From assembly GCA_017476305.1 (NCBI GenBank), contig JAFVAA010000061.1:1-6729 (forward strand): a stretch of DNA of 6,729 nt. The letters are read 5' to 3'. Under the pieces are notes generated by a model. That model saw only the letters and a list, made by a program, of their open reading frames with translations. It did no database searches and was not told the DNA's origin. The stretch is from Lachnospiraceae bacterium (GTDB lineage Bacteria; Bacillota; Clostridia; Lachnospirales; Lachnospiraceae). The position numbers were made by a program, and so were the translations under genes. Shown one piece after another: positions 4,687-6,729 of this stretch (the stretch's first letter is position 1; every line of letters begins with the position of its first letter).

Positions 4687-6729
4687 AAATCATGCTAAAG
4701 CATACCTTGAAAAATATAGCAGCAAAGCCATTGCGTGCGATTCTTTTATTTGTATGTATCGGAGTGTGCTCTTTTACGGCATTTCTTTGTCTGGATATGA
4801 GCAAAACGATAGAAAATCTGGTAAAATACATGTTTATGCAGGTGACGGGAACTGCGGATATCGTGATGACGGATTCCATGGGATTAGAAGAGGGGATGCT
4901 GCAGACGGAGGAGGCTTCTGTGGGACTTCGGGTGGCATCCAGGCAGAGTGGTACGATTGAGGTGCCGGAAGGCTTCGTCAGCTTTTTTCATACGAAGCAC
5001 TTTGAAGTAAAGACTATGGATTTTGAACGTGCATATCAAATGAGGCTTTTGGGAGAAAAGCTTTCACTTTCGAAGGATCAGGCTGCGATATCGAAAAAGC
5101 TTTCGAAGGAATACGGTCTGAAAAAAGGGGATACCATTGCTCTTTATGACGATACGGGAAAGGAAGAAAGCTACCATGTGGTAAAGGTTCTTTCGGAAAG
5201 CGGGATGGTAAATGGAGTCCAGACGGTACTTTTAGGTGAGGAAGGGTATCAAAAATTATTGTATGGTGGAGAGATGCTTTATGACACAGCATATATAGAT
5301 GTACTGGATGATTCCTTTTCTGGTCAGGTGGCAGAGGAGTTGGAAAAAAAAGATTTTCGTGCGGATGTGAAGGTACTTTTCGATGAGGGGGAGATGAAAA
5401 ATATGATTCGCATGATAACGATGGTATTTCTTTTGATGTTTGCAGTGTGTTTTCTTTTGGTAATTTTTGTGACGGTATCCGTGTCCGGACGTGTAATCAG
5501 CGAAAGGATGCCCGTCGTGGGAACTTTCCGCAGCCTGGGAATTTCAAATACGCTTACGACATCATTTCTTTTACTGGAAAGCGGAATATACGGATTGCTT
5601 GGCGGGGCTTTGGGATGTCTGCTCTATCGTTTTTTTAGAAATCTCATTTTTTCAAAAATCGTGTCTGTGGATGCCGGAGATGTTTCGGTATCTGTAGCAT
5701 ATGGCAGAATACCATTCCTGGTATATCTGGTGGTGCTTTTCGGAGCTGTGGCTGTAGAGATGATCTGCTCACTGAAAGAGGTGATTCGTGCGTCACGGAC
5801 TTCTATCCGGGATATTATTTTTGATAACAAGGATACGAAATATAAAAAAAGCTCCATTTCCATGCTGATTGGAATCCTGCTTTTTTTAACAGCAGTCCTC
5901 TTTCTTTTTCTGCCGGAAAATGCAGGAAGCTTGTTTTTTTGTTTTGCAGCGATTATCTTTTCGCTATCTCTTTTGTTTCCGTGTCTGTTAGCTCTGGGCT
6001 CAAAGCTTTTTTGTGCGATTTTTAAAAAGACAGAGCGACCAGTGGCGAAAATGGCGGCGATGGAGGTGTATGGCAGAAAAAGTACGGTAGGCAGTTCTGT
6101 CCTTTGTGTGACGGCGGCGACGCTGGCTCTCATATTATTTATCTTTGTAACATCTTTAGAGAGGATTTATGACATTCAGATGTATGACTGTGATCTGATT
6201 TTATCGGTGGAAGGAAATCAGAAAGAGGCTATGTTTTCCTACATAAAAGATTTAGATGGTGTTCGGGATACCGAAGAGATCTATATGCGGGAGCAGACGG
6301 TAGGGGTGAATGGAGAGAAACAGACGTTGAACCTTTTCGGACAGCCGGAAGAAGGATTCCGGTATTTGATAGGGATGAAAGGTCTGCCGGAGAAAATTTC
6401 AGAAAATGAATTTTTTATGGATAAAGGTCTGGCAGATAAAATGAAGCTAAAGAAGGGAGAAAAAGCAGAAATTCTTTTGGATGCGGAAAGCTATCTGCCT
6501 GTGAAAAAAAGTCTGACTTTAGCCGGCTATGTAGATAGCTATGAGATAGATACCAGTTCAAAATCCATTGTAATTTCGAAAAAACTCTATATCGATATTT
6601 TTCATGACTATCCCGGACAGATTTTGATACGGGCATCCTCTGGAGATTCTTCTGTACGGAGCCAGATTGTAAAATATTCCGGAACGATGATGAGCAGTTT
6701 GCAGACGAATGAGGAATATCAGGCAGACT
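4683..6729 (+). CDS. FtsX/MacB-like ABC transporter permease (3' end outside window)
   Basis: The frame is open from ATG 4683 to the window edge, giving 682 residues without a stop. GGGGAGG at 4667-4673 is nine bases upstream, and the start overlaps the peptidase stop as ATGA. Topology: TM1 about residues 17-40, an extracytoplasmic domain of about 200 residues, then TM2 (about 244-266), TM3 (299-318) and TM4 (343-365), forming the first FtsX-like unit. After TM2 the motif ISERMPVVGTFRSLGIS (272-288) matches the ERxxEIGxLRALG-type cytoplasmic coupling helix of this superfamily. Two hydrophobic segments (about 394-412 and 416-443) and TM7 (about 470-494) follow, then a second external domain up to the edge. 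Such duplicated permeases are usually 750-850 residues and end with another FtsX unit, so roughly 100-200 residues are missing. The family works with a separate cytoplasmic ATPase in export, lipoprotein release, antimicrobial-peptide resistance or control of envelope hydrolases. No ATPase gene is visible; it may follow downstream. The substrate cannot be assigned. Confidence 0.9.
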   Translation, partial: MKIMLKHTLKNIAAKPLRAILLFVCIGVCSFTAFLCLDMSKTIENLVKYMFMQVTGTADIVMTDSMGLEEGMLQTEEASVGLRVASRQSGTIEVPEGFVSFFHTKHFEVKTMDFERAYQMRLLGEKLSLSKDQAAISKKLSKEYGLKKGDTIALYDDTGKEESYHVVKVLSESGMVNGVQTVLLGEEGYQKLLYGGEMLYDTAYIDVLDDSFSGQVAEELEKKDFRADVKVLFDEGEMKNMIRMITMVFLLMFAVCFLLVIFVTVSVSGRVISERMPVVGTFRSLGISNTLTTSFLLLESGIYGLLGGALGCLLYRFFRNLIFSKIVSVDAGDVSVSVAYGRIPFLVYLVVLFGAVAVEMICSLKEVIRASRTSIRDIIFDNKDTKYKKSSISMLIGILLFLTAVLFLFLPENAGSLFFCFAAIIFSLSLLFPCLLALGSKLFCAIFKKTERPVAKMAAMEVYGRKSTVGSSVLCVTAATLALILFIFVTSLERIYDIQMYDCDLILSVEGNQKEAMFSYIKDLDGVRDTEEIYMREQTVGVNGEKQTLNLFGQPEEGFRYLIGMKGLPEKISENEFFMDKGLADKMKLKKGEKAEILLDAESYLPVKKSLTLAGYVDSYEIDTSSKSIVISKKLYIDIFHDYPGQILIRASSGDSSVRSQIVKYSGTMMSSLQTNEEYQAD

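Noticed and set aside
4637..4960. A 107-residue + strand ORF
   Set aside because: It overlaps the end of the peptidase and the start of the permease in a different frame and has no family character; the permease frame stays open for 682 codons.
5624..6133. A 169-residue - strand ORF
   Set aside because: It lies opposite the permease and looks like a shadow of it: its composition reflects antisense of membrane segments, and no ribosome binding site or domain was recognised.

Overview
The window reads as chromosomal DNA of a low-GC Gram-positive anaerobe, most likely a Clostridia member of the Lachnospiraceae type. This rests on the strong AGGAGG-type ribosome binding sites, the AgrC-type GHKL ATPase domain, the FlxA-like coiled-coil protein, the NimA-like flavoprotein and the gene-dense, purine-rich coding strand. 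All supported genes lie on the + strand. No tRNA, rRNA, CRISPR array or insertion sequence was seen.

Left part (1-1618). The window opens inside a gene whose C-terminus is built from near-identical 21-bp/7-residue repeats. Next come a NimA-like / pyridoxamine-phosphate-oxidase-fold flavoprotein (355-831) and an unrecognised 103-residue protein (898-1209). The latter has its own sharp sigma-70-type promoter, with the -10 box buried in a palindrome. A stand-alone ATPase domain of an AgrC-type sensor kinase follows (1232-1618); it looks like the surviving C-terminus of a larger kinase and has a possible frameshift at its left edge.

Middle (1619-2586). A 144-bp intergenic region holds a 9-bp direct repeat with 21-bp periodicity and a perfect 12-bp-arm hairpin. 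These precede a FlxA-like coiled-coil protein (1763-2440). The next intergenic region carries a promoter with a 19-bp spacer and an inverted repeat inside the spacer (MerR-type architecture), then a nested palindrome in the presumed mRNA leader.

Right part (2587-6729). A lipoprotein M13-family (neprilysin/PepO-like) zinc metallopeptidase overlaps by 4 bp the start of a large FtsX/MacB-like ABC transporter permease that runs off the window. The stop/start overlap implies that the two are made together. A plausible but unproven reading is a membrane-anchored peptidase working with an extracytoplasmic-facing ABC system; the ATPase subunit is not visible and may lie downstream.

Nothing here is clearly a wholly new system. 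The most unusual points are the peptidase-permease coupling, the MerR-like control region in front of it, and the isolated GHKL domain next to a LytTR-like repeat.
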